From Teichococcus wenyumeiae (lineage in GTDB: Bacteria; Pseudomonadota; Alphaproteobacteria; Acetobacterales; Acetobacteraceae), in the NCBI RefSeq assembly GCF_003696345.1, contig NZ_RFLX01000002.1:62001-126000 (forward strand): a DNA stretch of 64,000 bases, in the 5' to 3' direction. Shown here one piece after another: positions 1 to 8,892 of this stretch (position 1 is its first letter; each line of letters begins with the position of its first letter). The notes beneath the pieces are model-generated. The model was not told where the DNA came from and made no database searches. It was given only the letters and a program-made list of their open reading frames with translations. The position numbers and the translations under genes are program-made.

Positions 1-357
1 CGAGACATAGGACAGGTGCCGGAAGGATTCCCGGCGGTGGATATTGGTCAGATGCACCTCCACCACCGGCAGGTCGGATGCCAGCAGGGCATCCATCAGC
101 GCGATGGAGGTATGGGAATAGCCGGCCGGGTTGATCACGATGCCGGAGGCGATGCTGCGCGCCTCCTGCACCCAGGAGATCAACTCCCCCTCGATGTTGG
201 TCTGGCGGAAATCGATCGCCAGGTCGAGCGCATCGGCCGTCTCGGCGCAGAGCGCCTCGATGTCGTCGAGCGTCTCGGTGCCGTACAGCGTCGGCTCCCG
301 GGTGCCGAGCATGTTCAGGTTGGGGCCGTTCAGCACCAGGATGAGGGGCGGGTTCAC
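1..357 (-). CDS. aroQ: 3-dehydroquinate dehydratase, type II (3' end outside window)
   Basis: Type II dehydroquinases convert 3-dehydroquinate to 3-dehydroshikimate in the shikimate pathway, in the cytoplasm. The 119 visible codons start at a GTG and read [20 protein letters not shown], then the active-site loop with the Tyr of EPTLYG, then [17 protein letters not shown] and [15 protein letters not shown], which are the family's catalytic His and Arg regions. The usual length is about 145-150 residues, so some 25-30 C-terminal residues lie left of position 1. I see no in-frame ATG just upstream, and the ribosome-binding site is weak, so the GTG start is probable but not certain. Confidence 0.93.
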   Translation of the reverse strand, partial: MNPPLILVLNGPNLNMLGTREPTLYGTETLDDIEALCAETADALDLAIDFRQTNIEGELISWVQEARSIASGIVINPAGYSHTSIALMDALLASDLPVVEVHLTNIHRRESFRHLSYVS

Positions 358-538
358 GATTTTGCGCGTCCAGGGACTTTTCCGGTGGATTTCTCCACTT
401 CAGCGCCGCCTAGCACGGTGCAATTCCGCACCGCAAGCGGCGCCGACGGCGGCACGGGCCCGTCCCCCCCGCCACGGCGGGTCTTTCCCCTGCGTCAGGC
501 CAGCCCGAATGAACGGACGGCCATGCCTGCCACGCGTC

Positions 539-871
539 TCAGGCAGCCATGGCGCGGCAGGTTTCGGCGCAGGCGCGGCAGGCGGCGACGCAATCCTCCA
601 TGCCGCCGACTCGCTCGCAGTCCTTGGCGCATTCGGTGCAGATCTCGGCGCATTCGGCACAGGTATGCTTGTGGTGCGGCGTGCCCAGCAGCATGAAATG
701 GGCCGAGGTGCGGCAGATCTCGGCACAGGCCAGCATCAGCCGGGCATGGTCCGGCTTGGTGTGCTCACCGCCCATTTCCAGGCAATGGCCGGCGAAGCCG
801 GAGAGGCAGACGGTGTAGCAATTCAGGCAGGCATCCACACAGGCACGCATCTGGGGGGAGAGCTTGTGCAT
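539..871 (-). CDS. Cytosolic four-helix-bundle copper-storage-like protein (Csp3/DUF326 type)
   Basis: The 110-residue protein has 16 cysteines, at residues 11, 15, 18, 22, 30, 49, 53, 71, 74, 78, 81, 85, 94, 98, 101 and 105. Most are in CxxxC or CxxC spacing, as in the Cys-lined four-helix bundles of Csp proteins that bind many Cu(I) ions. Histidines at 66, 67 and 69 (PHHKH) lie between helices, as in family members. There is no signal peptide, which fits the cytosolic Csp3 class rather than exported Csp1. The ATG has a good AAGGAG site; a longer frame upstream has no support. It is divergent from a lipoprotein gene. Copper storage is inferred from family. Confidence 0.85.
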   Translation of the reverse strand: MHKLSPQMRACVDACLNCYTVCLSGFAGHCLEMGGEHTKPDHARLMLACAEICRTSAHFMLLGTPHHKHTCAECAEICTECAKDCERVGGMEDCVAACRACAETCRAMAA

Positions 872-1067
872 GATCGCTCCTTCCGATTTGGGGGGATGCC
901 GGTTTGAACAGGCCCCGCGCCGGATCGTTGCCCCTGCCCCGGGTGGAAATCGGTGCCCGCCCGGCTCTTTTGCGCCGCAGGGCAGGGTTGGCACCGGCAT
1001 GGGATGACAGCCGACGGCGCAGTCCCTACCTTCCGGCCGGTTTTCCACCGCAGCGGACGCAACGGCC
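872..1067. promoter_or_regulatory. Divergent intergenic region, csp-like / lipoprotein
   Basis: This is 196 bp between two divergently transcribed genes, so both promoters must lie here. I could not pick out a convincing -35/-10 pair or a copper-responsive operator by eye. Confidence 0.35.
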
Positions 1068-1778
1068 TTGCACTCCTTCTCCGGCGCCAGACTTCTTCTC
1101 ATCCCCGTGCTGATGGCGGGGCTCGTCTCCTGCGGGTCCGATTATTCGCCCGACACCTATGCCAGCCGGGCCATGCAGCAGGCGAACAAGGTGGAGCAGG
1201 GCACGATCGTCGGCGTGCGCCCGGTGCAGATCTCGGCCGATGGCACCACCGGCGCCGCCTCCGGCGCGGCGGCGGGCGGCGTGGTGGGCACCCGCGTCGG
1301 CGGCGGCGACATCACCTCGGCCTTCGGCGGCATCGGCGGCGGGCTGCTCGGCGGGCTGATCGGCGCCGCGTCCGAGAAGGCCATCGGCAATACCAACGGC
1401 TTTGAATACATCGTCCGCAAGGGCAATGGGGAGCTGGTCTCGGTGGCGCAGAAGGACCAGGTGGCGCTGGCGCTGGGGCAGAAGGTGCTGGTGATCGCCG
1501 GCGCCCAGGCCCGCATCGTGCCGGATTACACCGTGCCGCCGGAACCGCCGGCCGAGGCCGCCGCCTCCCGTGCCCATGCCGCCGAGCCCACCCACACGCC
1601 CCCCGCCGGTGGCACCGTGCAGGGCGCCGGCCCCCTGCCCGCCCCGCAGGCCGAGTCCCTGCCGCCGCCCGCGGCCGCGGCCGCCAGCCCGGCGCCTGCC
1701 GCCGTCCCGGCCGCGCTGCCCCTGCCTTCCGCCATCAACCCGGCGCCGATGCTGGGCGCCGCCGCCCCGGCATCCTGA
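1068..1778 (+). CDS. Outer-membrane lipoprotein with glycine-zipper segment (SlyB / 17 kDa antigen type)
   Basis: This is a 236-residue envelope protein. The N-terminus is a type II signal peptide ending in the lipobox LVSC (Cys 22), so the mature protein should be lipidated. Around residues 60-102 is a Gly/Ala-rich double glycine zipper (GAASGAAAGGVVG, then GGIGGGLLGGLIGAASEKA). A small conserved domain follows (FEYIVRKGNGELVSVAQ), as in SlyB/PcP-like proteins. The last 90 residues are a low-complexity Pro/Ala tail. The only start that keeps a proper signal peptide is a TTG. The role is probably structural in the outer membrane, by family. Confidence 0.8.
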   Translation: MHSFSGARLLLIPVLMAGLVSCGSDYSPDTYASRAMQQANKVEQGTIVGVRPVQISADGTTGAASGAAAGGVVGTRVGGGDITSAFGGIGGGLLGGLIGAASEKAIGNTNGFEYIVRKGNGELVSVAQKDQVALALGQKVLVIAGAQARIVPDYTVPPEPPAEAAASRAHAAEPTHTPPAGGTVQGAGPLPAPQAESLPPPAAAAASPAPAAVPAALPLPSAINPAPMLGAAAPAS

Positions 1779-1822
1779 CGCGGCGCTTGCCCTGGCGGCG
1801 GGGTTCTCCCATCTTCCGCGCC

Positions 1823-2035
1823 ATGGCGAAGATGATCGCGATCACGGTGAACGGCGAAAGCCGGGCCATTGCTGCGTCAGCCACGGTGGCGGTGCTGCTG
1901 GGCTCACTGGGCTTCGACAGCCGCAAGGTGGCGGTGGAGCGGAACCTGGAGATGGTGCCCAGCACCGCCTATGGCGCCACCAGCCTGGTGGACGGCGACA
2001 GGCTGGAGATCGTGCATTTCATCGGCGGGGTCTGA
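1823..2035 (+). CDS. thiS: Sulfur-carrier protein ThiS-like
   Basis: The 70-residue beta-grasp protein has the ThiS order MIAITVNGESRAI, a leucine-rich centre (VAVLLGSLGF), VAVERN and a C-terminal LEIVHFIGG. ThiS carries sulfur as a C-terminal thiocarboxylate for thiazole synthesis in thiamin biosynthesis, and that chemistry needs a terminal Gly-Gly. Here one Val follows the Gly-Gly (GGV, then TGA). No thiG, thiO or thiF is next to it; the next gene is on the other strand. The start could be the ATG at 1823 or at 1832, neither with a strong ribosome-binding site. MoaD-like carriers are an alternative, but VNGE favours ThiS. Confidence 0.78.
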   Translation: MAKMIAITVNGESRAIAASATVAVLLGSLGFDSRKVAVERNLEMVPSTAYGATSLVDGDRLEIVHFIGGV

Positions 2036-2044
2036 GGCCGATAT

Positions 2045-2638
2045 TCAGTCGCCGGCCGCCACAGCCTCTTCAGACCCTGCCGGGTTGAGCGCCCCTTCCG
2101 CCAGCTGCCTGGCATGGCGGCCGATATCCTCCGGCCAGACCTCCGTCAGCCGCTCGAAGCGCACGCGGTCGCCGGCATAAAGGGCGCGCACCGCTTCCTC
2201 GAAGCCCGGGCGGTCACCGGCCATGGTATGCATGAAGCGGTAGCAGGCTTCCTGCGCCATGCGCTTGTAGTCGGTGTCGCTGTAGGTGCGGCGGGCTTCC
2301 TCCACCAGCTTGCGCAGGGCGACGGAGGCGCCGCCGGGCTGCTGGCTCAGCCATTCCCAGTGGCGCGGCAGCAGCGTCACCTCCCGCGCCACCACGCCCA
2401 GCTTGGGGCGGCCGGGGCGGCGGGGCGGCGGCTCCAGCCGACGCAGCACCTCTTCAGGCTGGCCACGCAGGTCCAGTTCCACCAGGCGGCTGGTGCGGTC
2501 GTCAAAGATCAGGACGGGCGCTTCTGCGCCACCGTCCAGCGCCTCCTTGGCGCGCATGGCCACTTCCGGCAGCTCGCCTTTGGCCAGCAGCCGGGTACCC
2601 TCGAAGGCGGAATAATGCGGTGGCAGCCAGTCGGGCAT
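2045..2638 (-). CDS. DUF2239 family protein
   Basis: The 197-residue soluble protein matches the DUF2239 pattern as I recall it. It begins MPDWLPPHYSAFEGTRLLAKG, then LIFDDRTSRLVELDLRG, then a basic linker PPPRRPGRPKLGVVAREVTLLPRHWEWL, and ends with a helical part rich in charged residues (MHTMAGDRPGFEEAVRALYAGD). The family has no established function. The chosen ATG has AAGGAA upstream; a further in-frame start 51 bp upstream is less likely. No membrane segment or signal peptide is visible. Its stop is 10 bp from the convergent thiS stop. Confidence 0.75.
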   Translation of the reverse strand: MPDWLPPHYSAFEGTRLLAKGELPEVAMRAKEALDGGAEAPVLIFDDRTSRLVELDLRGQPEEVLRRLEPPPRRPGRPKLGVVAREVTLLPRHWEWLSQQPGGASVALRKLVEEARRTYSDTDYKRMAQEACYRFMHTMAGDRPGFEEAVRALYAGDRVRFERLTEVWPEDIGRHARQLAEGALNPAGSEEAVAAGD

Positions 2639-2706
2639 ATCGTTGCTTCCTTTGCACGACCGATAAGGCCGGGCGCCGGAAGCACGCAAATTAAACCCGG
2701 GTCATA

Positions 2707-3411
2707 TTATGCCAAGGTAAGGCTGTGGCGGGCGGTGCCCCGGTGGTCGAAATTGCTGTCATCGAGCCAGCGCAGGATGGCATCGCGGCGGCTCGGCCAT
2801 TCCTCGTCCAGGATGGAGAACCAGGCCGTGTCACGCCGCCGGCCCTTCACCACCAGATGCGCCCGGTGCTCGCCCTCAGAGACGAAGCCCAGCCGCGCAG
2901 CAGCACGGCGGGAGGGAGCATTGAGCGCGTTGCACTTCCACACCAGCCGGCGGTAGCCCAGGTCGTCCATGGCATGGCGCATCAGCAGGAACATCGCCTC
3001 GGTGGAAGCGCGGCTGCGCTGCATCCGTGGCGCGAACCAGATATGTCCCAATTCGATGGCCGCATTGGCGGGCTGGATGTCCATCAGCGTCAGCCAGCCG
3101 GAGGCGAGGCCGGAGACATGCGGCCGCACCGCCCAGGCCATGGGGTCGTGCGTGGTGGCGAAGCCGCCCAGGAAGCGGCGGAAGGACGCGAAATCCGCGA
3201 AGGGGCCGTAGCCCAGATAGGCCCAGCTTTCCTCCGTGCCGCCATTCGGCCCCTGCCCCTGCATGGACTGCCACAGTTCCTCGGCATGGCGGATGCCCAG
3301 CGGCTCCAGCGTCACCGAGGCGCCGCGATGCGGCACGCGGGCGGGCAGCGGGCGGGGGGTGGAGTCCACTTCGGGGCCCAAGGGCGGGGTGGCGTCAGGG
3401 GGCATGCTCAT
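2707..3411 (-). CDS. GNAT family N-acetyltransferase (RimJ/RimL-like)
   Basis: The 234-residue protein resembles the RimJ/RimL branch of acetyl-CoA-dependent acyltransferases. It has VTLEPLGIRHAEELWQSM near the start and SGWLTLMDIQPANAAIELGHIWFAP in the middle. An acetyl-CoA-binding helix region (STEAMFLLMRHAMDDLGYRRL) and the typical WKCNALNAPSRRAAARLGF follow, and it ends in a domain that would pack on the core. The substrate cannot be read from sequence. Methionines at 3411 and 3405 are both possible starts; a longer frame would run into the divergent reductase promoter. Confidence 0.82.
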   Translation of the reverse strand: MSMPPDATPPLGPEVDSTPRPLPARVPHRGASVTLEPLGIRHAEELWQSMQGQGPNGGTEESWAYLGYGPFADFASFRRFLGGFATTHDPMAWAVRPHVSGLASGWLTLMDIQPANAAIELGHIWFAPRMQRSRASTEAMFLLMRHAMDDLGYRRLVWKCNALNAPSRRAAARLGFVSEGEHRAHLVVKGRRRDTAWFSILDEEWPSRRDAILRWLDDSNFDHRGTARHSLTLA

Positions 3412-3518
3412 GATAGGGCCAAGGCTCGCCGCAACCGCGCTCCCTGGCAAGCCGTGGCGCCTTCCTGCCCTTGGCCCTTTCACTTGCCTGGCACACAGGA
3501 AAAGACCATCTCCCCATC

Positions 3519-4328
3519 ATGAACGCCGAGACCCGCCCGCCGCTGAAGGCCGCCCATCCCGCTTATTTCACCGAAACGGTGGAACAGGTGCATCACTGGA
3601 CGGACCGCCTGTTCAGCTTCCGCTGCACCCGCAACCCGACGCTGCGCTTCCAGGCCGGGCAATTCGTCATGATCGGGCTGATGGTGGAAGGAAAGCCGCT
3701 GGTGCGCGCCTATTCCGTCGCCTCCGCGCCCTTTGACGAGCACCTGGAATTCCTCTCCATCAAGGTGCCGGACGGGCCGCTGACCAGCCGCCTGCAGCAT
3801 ATCCGCCCGGGCGACGAGATCCTGGTGGGCAAGAAGTCGGTCGGCACCCTGGTGCCGGACGCGCTGCTGCCGGGCAAAACGCTGTGGCTCTACGGCACCG
3901 GCACCGGCCTCGCGCCCTTCATGTCGCTGATCCGCGAGCCGGAGGTCTATGACCGCTTCGACAAGATCGTGCTGCTGCACGGCGTGCGCGAGGTGAAGGA
4001 GCTGGCCTACCAGGACTTCATCGAGAAGGAACTGCCGCAGGACGAGTTCCTGGGCGAGATGGTGGCGCCCAAGCTGGTCTATTACCCGACCGTGACGCGC
4101 GAGCCCTTCCGCAACCAGGGCCGGGTGACCGACCTGATCCGCAGCGGCAAGCTCTTCTCCGACCTCGGCCTGCCCGCCTTCACGCCCGAGCATGACCGCA
4201 TCATGCTCTGCGGCAGCCCGGAGATGCTGGCGGAAACCAAGGAGCTGCTGGAAGGCATGGGCTTCGAGGAAGGCGCCAACAGCCGCCCCGGCCAGTACGT
4301 GATCGAGAAGGCCTTCGTCGAGAAATAA
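3519..4328 (+). CDS. fpr: Ferredoxin/flavodoxin-NADP+ reductase
   Basis: This is a 269-residue FAD enzyme that exchanges electrons between NADPH and ferredoxin or flavodoxin. The FAD-binding barrel carries RAYSVASAP (the RxYS flavin motif). The NADP domain carries LYGTGTGLAPFMSLIREPEVY and LLHGVREVKELAYQDFIEKE, then MLCGSPEM, and the protein ends VIEKAFVEK, as in alphaproteobacterial subclass-I Fpr enzymes. Length is normal. The ATG at 3519 matches the family N-terminus; an AGGAAA lies somewhat far upstream. It is transcribed away from the GNAT gene, with about 107 bp between starts. Confidence 0.92.
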   Translation: MNAETRPPLKAAHPAYFTETVEQVHHWTDRLFSFRCTRNPTLRFQAGQFVMIGLMVEGKPLVRAYSVASAPFDEHLEFLSIKVPDGPLTSRLQHIRPGDEILVGKKSVGTLVPDALLPGKTLWLYGTGTGLAPFMSLIREPEVYDRFDKIVLLHGVREVKELAYQDFIEKELPQDEFLGEMVAPKLVYYPTVTREPFRNQGRVTDLIRSGKLFSDLGLPAFTPEHDRIMLCGSPEMLAETKELLEGMGFEEGANSRPGQYVIEKAFVEK

Positions 4329-4392
4329 AACCCGGCGAAAACGGCAAGCGTAAGTTGGACCGAATCGCGGGCAGGGTCCACCGTCGCGCTCC

Positions 4393-5322
4393 ATGAGCGC
4401 GACGTCAGCCACCTCCCCCTCCCCTGCCGCGATGCCGGCGCGCATGGCCACCCGGAAGGTCGACTGGCTGAACCTGGTGGTGGCCGTGCTGCTGATGGGG
4501 GCGGGCTGGCCCCTCACCCGCTTCGCGGTCACCGAAGGCGCGCCGACGCTCTGGCTGCTGTTCGGGCGCATCGGCCTGTCCTGCCTGGTCTGCGCGGCGG
4601 CGATGCTGGCCCTGGGGCGGCTGCGCTGGCCCGGCCGGGCGGACTGGCCGGCGCTGCTGACGCTGGGGTTGTTGCAGATCACGGGCTTCTTCACCCTCGG
4701 CTATATCGCCGTCGCCTGGATACCGGCGGGGCGCACCGCCATCCTCTCCTGCGCCACCACGCTCTGGGTCGTGCCGCTCTCGGTGCTGCTGCTGCGGGAG
4801 GCGATTCCGCCGCGCCGCTGGCTAGCTGCCCTGCTCGGCCTCGGCGGCGTCATGGTGATGAGCAGCCCCTGGAGCATCGACTGGTCCTCCCCCGCCGTGC
4901 TGCTGGGCCATGCGCTGCTGCTGGGCGCCGCCCTGTGCTGGGCCGGTGCCATCGTGGTGCTGCGCCGCTTCCCGCCCGGCCGCCCGATGCTGGAACTGCT
5001 GCCCTGGTGCTTCGGCCTCGCGACGCTGCTGACCCTGCCGCTGGCTCTGACCCAGCCGCTGGGGCAGTGGAATGCCCGCGCCCTGTCCGCCCTGGCCTTC
5101 CTGGGCGTGGTGGTCGGGCCGGTGGCGCTCTGGTGCTCCGCGCAGGTGCAGATGCGGATGCCGGCGGTGGTCTCCTCCATTGGCCTGCTGCTCAGCCCGG
5201 CGGCGGGGCTGGTGCTTTCCACCCTCTGGCTGGGAGAGGCGTTGGGCCTGGACCTGGCAATCGGCACCGGGATAATCCTGGGCGGCGCCATCATCGCCGC
5301 CTGGCCGCGCAAAGCCGCCTGA
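4393..5322 (+). CDS. EamA/DMT-family transporter
   Basis: This is a 309-residue inner-membrane protein with about ten hydrophobic segments in two EamA repeats. The first runs from LNLVVAVLLMGAGWPLTRFAV and includes PAGRTAILSCATTLWVVPL. The second includes LGHALLLGAALCWAGAIVVL and SSIGLLLSPAAGLVLSTLWLGEAL. Members export amino acids, nucleotides or other metabolites; the substrate is not predictable here. Starts at 4393, 4432 or 4444 would all keep the first membrane helix. It is single-gene, following fpr by 64 bp. Confidence 0.86.
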   Translation: MSATSATSPSPAAMPARMATRKVDWLNLVVAVLLMGAGWPLTRFAVTEGAPTLWLLFGRIGLSCLVCAAAMLALGRLRWPGRADWPALLTLGLLQITGFFTLGYIAVAWIPAGRTAILSCATTLWVVPLSVLLLREAIPPRRWLAALLGLGGVMVMSSPWSIDWSSPAVLLGHALLLGAALCWAGAIVVLRRFPPGRPMLELLPWCFGLATLLTLPLALTQPLGQWNARALSALAFLGVVVGPVALWCSAQVQMRMPAVVSSIGLLLSPAAGLVLSTLWLGEALGLDLAIGTGIILGGAIIAAWPRKAA

Positions 5323-5346
5323 GCATCACTGGCGGCGCGAAGCGGC

Positions 5347-5363
5347 CGGCTGTCTTTCAGCCG
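5347..5363. terminator. Small hairpin between convergent genes
   Basis: A six-base-pair inverted repeat, CGGCTG / CAGCCG, has a five-base loop TCTTT. It lies in the 57 bp between the convergent stops of the EamA gene and the gene at 5380. There is no U-tract, so terminator function is only possible. Confidence 0.3.
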
Positions 5364-5379
5364 ACCGCCTTCAGCGGGC

Positions 5380-5868
5380 TTAACGGCCCGGCTTGCCGAA
5401 GGTCTTGAGCACAGGCTCGGACAGGTCTGCCACAGCGTAGCGCGGCTTCGGCTCCTTCTGGAGGGAGACGACAGAGACGGTGATCTCCAGCGGGCTCTTG
5501 TAGCGGGGTATGTCGACCGCAATCGGCGTCGGCTCCATGCTGTTCAGATCGAAGCTGCGGCTGACCGCCACCCGCTTCTGACGCCGCACCTCGATCTTGA
5601 GCTGGACCGGGCAGGATTCCGCCACCGCCAGCTGCGCCTGGAACTCCAGCTTCGCGGAAGCCTTGGGGTCCGGCATCATCCAGCTCACCGCCGAGACGGC
5701 ATCCTCCGCCACGGCGGCATGGATGCGGAAGCCTTCCTCCGTCTTGCGCGACCATTCGCTGTGGCTCGTGACGCTGGCCGTGCCAAAAGGATAGTCCGTG
5801 GCCAGGGTCTTGTCCTGCGAGGTCTTGGTTCGCTCGGGAAAATGCAGGGCGATGGTGTCTTTGAGCAT
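5380..5868 (-). CDS. Hypothetical protein, predicted beta-rich
   Basis: I do not recognise this 162-residue protein. It has no signal peptide or membrane helix. It is strikingly rich in alternating polar/hydrophobic stretches, such as CPVQLKIEVRRQKRVAV and SPLEITVSVVSLQKEPKPRY, suggesting a beta-sandwich. It is less Ala/Arg-rich than its neighbours, and the DNA around it is a little less GC-rich. It is transcribed away from uvrB, with 186 bp between the two starts. The ATG at 5868 is the natural start, though the ribosome-binding site is weak. Confidence 0.6.
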   Translation of the reverse strand: MLKDTIALHFPERTKTSQDKTLATDYPFGTASVTSHSEWSRKTEEGFRIHAAVAEDAVSAVSWMMPDPKASAKLEFQAQLAVAESCPVQLKIEVRRQKRVAVSRSFDLNSMEPTPIAVDIPRYKSPLEITVSVVSLQKEPKPRYAVADLSEPVLKTFGKPGR

Positions 5869-6054
5869 GGTTCTCGCTTATGCGGCTGTTTCGCTGCGCG
5901 CAGCTTCCCATAATCACGGATGCTCGAGAAGCCGAGGGGCTGCGTGGCTGCTTCCCGCCTGCTTCCTCGTTCACGAATCGTTCGTTATCCTGGCACTGTC
6001 GCCCGCCTGCCCCCACATGGGCGCTACTCTCCTTGCCGGAAGCTCCCCCGCCTC
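5869..6054. promoter_or_regulatory. Divergent intergenic region upstream of uvrB
   Basis: This is 186 bp between the hypothetical gene and uvrB. Both promoters should lie here. I looked for a LexA-type site of the alphaproteobacterial GTTC-N7-GTTC form and did not find a clear one. Confidence 0.35.
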
Positions 6055-8298
6055 ATGAGCCTGACCATCCCCGCCGCCACGCCCTTTGTTCCGCCGAAGC
6101 GCCCCGCCCCCTCGGGAAACCGGGTGCTGAAGGTGGTCTCGCCTTATGAGCCGGCTGGCGACCAGCCGACGGCCATCGCGCAACTGGTGGATGGGTTGCA
6201 GCAGGGTGAGCGGGACCAGGTGCTGCTGGGCGTCACCGGCTCCGGCAAGACCTTCACCATGGCCAAGGTCATCGAGAAGGTGCAGCGGCCGACGCTGATC
6301 CTGGCGCCCAACAAGACCCTGGCGGCGCAGCTTTACGGCGAGATGAAGTCCTTCTTCCCCGAGAACGCGGTGGAATACTTCGTCTCCTACTACGACTACT
6401 ACCAGCCGGAAGCCTATGTTCCGCGTTCCGACACCTATATTGAAAAAGACGCGCAGATCAACGAGCAGATCGACCGCATGCGCCATTCCGCCACCCAGGC
6501 GCTGCTGGAGCGGAACGACGTGGTCATCGTGGCCTCGGTCTCCTGCATCTACGGTATCGGCTCGGTCGAGCTGTATTCCAACATGGTGGTCAAGCTGCAG
6601 GTCGGCGGCCGCATCTCGCGCGACCACCTGATCAAGGCGCTGGTGGAGCAGCAGTACCGCCGCAACGACGCTGGCTTCCAGCGCGGCACCTTCCGCGTGC
6701 GCGGCGAGAGCGTCGATATCTGGCCCTCCCACCTGGAGGACCGCGCCTGGCGCATCAGCCTGTTTGGCGATGAGATCGACGGGTTGCGGGAATTCGACCC
6801 GCTGACCGGCGAGATCGCCGGCGAGATGGAAGCGGTCTCCATCTACGCCAACAGCCACTATGTCACGCCGCGCCCGACCATGATCCAGGCCATCCGCGAC
6901 ATCCGCATCGAGCTGAAGCAGCGGCTGGAGGAGTTGAACGCCGAGGGCAAGCTGCTGGAAGCCCAGCGGCTGGAGCAGCGCACCACCTTCGACCTGGAGA
7001 TGATGGAAACCACCGGTTCCTGCAAAGGCATCGAGAACTATTCCCGCTATCTCTCCGGCCGCGGCCCCGGCAACCCACCGCCGACTCTGTTTGAATACCT
7101 GCCCGAGAATGCGCTGCTGATCGTGGACGAGAGCCATGTGACGGTGCCGCAGATCGGCGGCATGTATCGGGGCGACTTCGCGCGCAAATCCATCCTGAAC
7201 GAATTCGGCTTCCGCCTGCCCTCCTGCATGGACAACCGGCCGCTGAAATTCGAGGAATGGGAAAGCTTCCGCCCCGATACGGTCTTCGTCTCCGCCACCC
7301 CCGGCCCCTGGGAGATGGAGCGCACCGGCGGCACCTTCGCCGAGCAGGTGATCCGCCCCACCGGTCTGATCGACCCGCCTGTGGAGATCCGTCCCGTCGA
7401 GGGCCAGGTGGACGACCTGCTGGCACAGTGCCGCGATGTCATGGCCCAGGGCGGCCGCGTGCTGGTCACGACCCTGACCAAGCGCATGGCCGAGGACCTG
7501 ACCGAATACATGACGGAGGCGGGCATCAAGGTCCGCTACCTGCATTCCGACGTGGACACGCTGGAGCGGATCGAGATCATCCGGGATCTCCGCAAGGGTG
7601 TCTTCGACGTGCTGATCGGCATCAACCTGCTGCGCGAGGGCCTCGACATCCCGGAATGCCGGCTGGTCGCGATCCTGGACGCCGACAAGGAAGGCTTCCT
7701 GCGCTCCACCACCTCGCTGATCCAGACCATCGGCCGCGCCGCGCGCAATGCCGAGGGGCGGGTGATCCTTTATGCCGACCGCATGACCAACAGCATGCGC
7801 AACGCGCTGGAGGAAACCAACCGCCGCCGCGCCAAGCAGGAGGAATATAACGCCGCGCACGGCATCACGCCGCAGACCATCCAGCGGCAGATCAGCGACG
7901 TGCTGCAATCGGTCTATGAGCAGGATTACGTCACCGTCGCCCCCACGGGCGCGGAGGAGGACGGGCCGAGCCATTTCGTCGGCAAGGACCTGCGCGCCAG
8001 CATCGCGGAGCTGGAGCGCCAGATGCGCGCCGCCGCCGCCGACCTGGAATTCGAGACTGCCGCCCGGCTTCGCGACGAGATCAAGCGGCTGGAGAACCTG
8101 GAACTGGGGCTGGAGCCCAACATCGCCGGCCGGTCCTTGCAGGAGGCCATGCCGCGCCGTGGCGCCGAAAGCCGCCCGGCGGCGCGTGGCCGCGGCAAGG
8201 CCGAGGGCAAGAAGGAATGGCGCCCGAAGCCGCTGGGTCCTGGCGGCGGCGGCTATGAGCCGGACAAGAAGCGGGGCGGGCGGCGCTCCTCGCGTTAA
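6055..8298 (+). CDS. uvrB: UvrABC system protein B (excinuclease subunit)
   Basis: UvrB is the damage-verifying helicase-like subunit of nucleotide excision repair, working with UvrA and UvrC in the cytoplasm. The 747-residue protein shows Walker A GVTGSGKT (residues 59-66) and the beta-hairpin region [20 protein letters not shown] (112-131). It also has the DEAD-like box LLIVDESHV, helicase motifs [11 protein letters not shown] and [11 protein letters not shown], and a UVR motif for UvrC ([17 protein letters not shown]) near the C-terminus. About 60 basic residues follow, rich in Arg, Lys and Gly. The start [11 protein letters not shown] fits the family; a frame extending 45 codons upstream does not. 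Confidence 0.98.
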   Translation: MSLTIPAATPFVPPKRPAPSGNRVLKVVSPYEPAGDQPTAIAQLVDGLQQGERDQVLLGVTGSGKTFTMAKVIEKVQRPTLILAPNKTLAAQLYGEMKSFFPENAVEYFVSYYDYYQPEAYVPRSDTYIEKDAQINEQIDRMRHSATQALLERNDVVIVASVSCIYGIGSVELYSNMVVKLQVGGRISRDHLIKALVEQQYRRNDAGFQRGTFRVRGESVDIWPSHLEDRAWRISLFGDEIDGLREFDPLTGEIAGEMEAVSIYANSHYVTPRPTMIQAIRDIRIELKQRLEELNAEGKLLEAQRLEQRTTFDLEMMETTGSCKGIENYSRYLSGRGPGNPPPTLFEYLPENALLIVDESHVTVPQIGGMYRGDFARKSILNEFGFRLPSCMDNRPLKFEEWESFRPDTVFVSATPGPWEMERTGGTFAEQVIRPTGLIDPPVEIRPVEGQVDDLLAQCRDVMAQGGRVLVTTLTKRMAEDLTEYMTEAGIKVRYLHSDVDTLERIEIIRDLRKGVFDVLIGINLLREGLDIPECRLVAILDADKEGFLRSTTSLIQTIGRAARNAEGRVILYADRMTNSMRNALEETNRRRAKQEEYNAAHGITPQTIQRQISDVLQSVYEQDYVTVAPTGAEEDGPSHFVGKDLRASIAELERQMRAAAADLEFETAARLRDEIKRLENLELGLEPNIAGRSLQEAMPRRGAESRPAARGRGKAEGKKEWRPKPLGPGGGGYEPDKKRGGRRSSR

Positions 8299-8430
8299 GA
8301 CCGGATTTACTATATTTCAGTGACTTAGACACAAAAAAGAGACGGTTTCCTGTTTTCCGATCCTGTTGCCCGTGGCACTCTCTGCCTCATGACGCCGGCC
8401 CCGCCGGCGCTTGAGGCAAGAGGGCCGGCG

Positions 8431-8751
8431 ATGAAGGTCGAGAAACCAGTGATGGGCTTTGCGTGGTACGAGGCTTCCAGCTTTGATACGCTGCGCGAGC
8501 GCATGCCGGACATGAGCGACAGCTATGACGACTGGCGTGAGGGCGCGGCGCGGGACGTGCTGCACCATGAGCGCCAGGGCTACCGCGTCATCCGCATCAC
8601 GCTGCGCCCGCCGGAGTTCTTCGCCTGGTGCCGCAGCCGCGGCATCAGCATGCCGGGGGTGCGGGAGCGCCGCCAGTTCGCCGCGGATGGCGCCCGCAAG
8701 GTGGTGCGGGCCGAGCGGGGCGTGCAGCAGAAAGGATTTTCCTTCTTTTAG
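8431..8751 (+). CDS. Conserved hypothetical small protein
   Basis: The 106-residue soluble protein begins MKVEKPVMGFAWYEASSFDT, has an acidic middle (MPDMSDSYDDWREGAARDV) and a conserved-looking core VIRITLRPPEFFAWCRSRG, and ends basic (ARKVVRAERGVQQKGFSFF). I do not recognise a family and give no function. The ATG at 8431 follows AGAGGG; a start 42 bp earlier is possible. It follows uvrB by 132 bp that include an A/T-rich run near 8300-8350 unlike the rest of the region, perhaps its promoter. Confidence 0.6.
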   Translation: MKVEKPVMGFAWYEASSFDTLRERMPDMSDSYDDWREGAARDVLHHERQGYRVIRITLRPPEFFAWCRSRGISMPGVRERRQFAADGARKVVRAERGVQQKGFSFF

Positions 8752-8859
8752 GACAGGTGCCGTCAATCCTTCAGTAATCCGGCGCGGCTATGGTCCTGCC
8801 CACAGGCGCCGCTCCCCCCTGCGGCGTAACGCATTTCCTCCCTCATGCGGCCTGTTGCC

Positions 8860-8892
8860 GGGGGCGGCCATCTCCCCCGATGTGCCGCCCCC
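8860..8892 (+). terminator. Hairpin terminator candidate
   Basis: A nine-base-pair stem, GGGGGCGGC (8860-8868) with GCCGCCCCC (8884-8892), contains an inner CATC/GATG extension. It is followed by a pyrimidine-rich CGCTTTCTTTC. It lies about 110 bp after the small hypothetical gene and before the two-component operon. The rest of 8752-9040 shows no gene I can support. Confidence 0.45.

Noticed and set aside
5971-7974. 667-codon open frame antisense to uvrB
   Set aside because: It mirrors codon bias of a GC-rich gene; uvrB is certain on the other strand and the antisense product is low-complexity and unlike any family.
8299-8430. A/T-rich patch after uvrB considered as a mobile-element scar
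   Set aside because: No terminal repeats, target duplication or transposase remnant; more likely a promoter.
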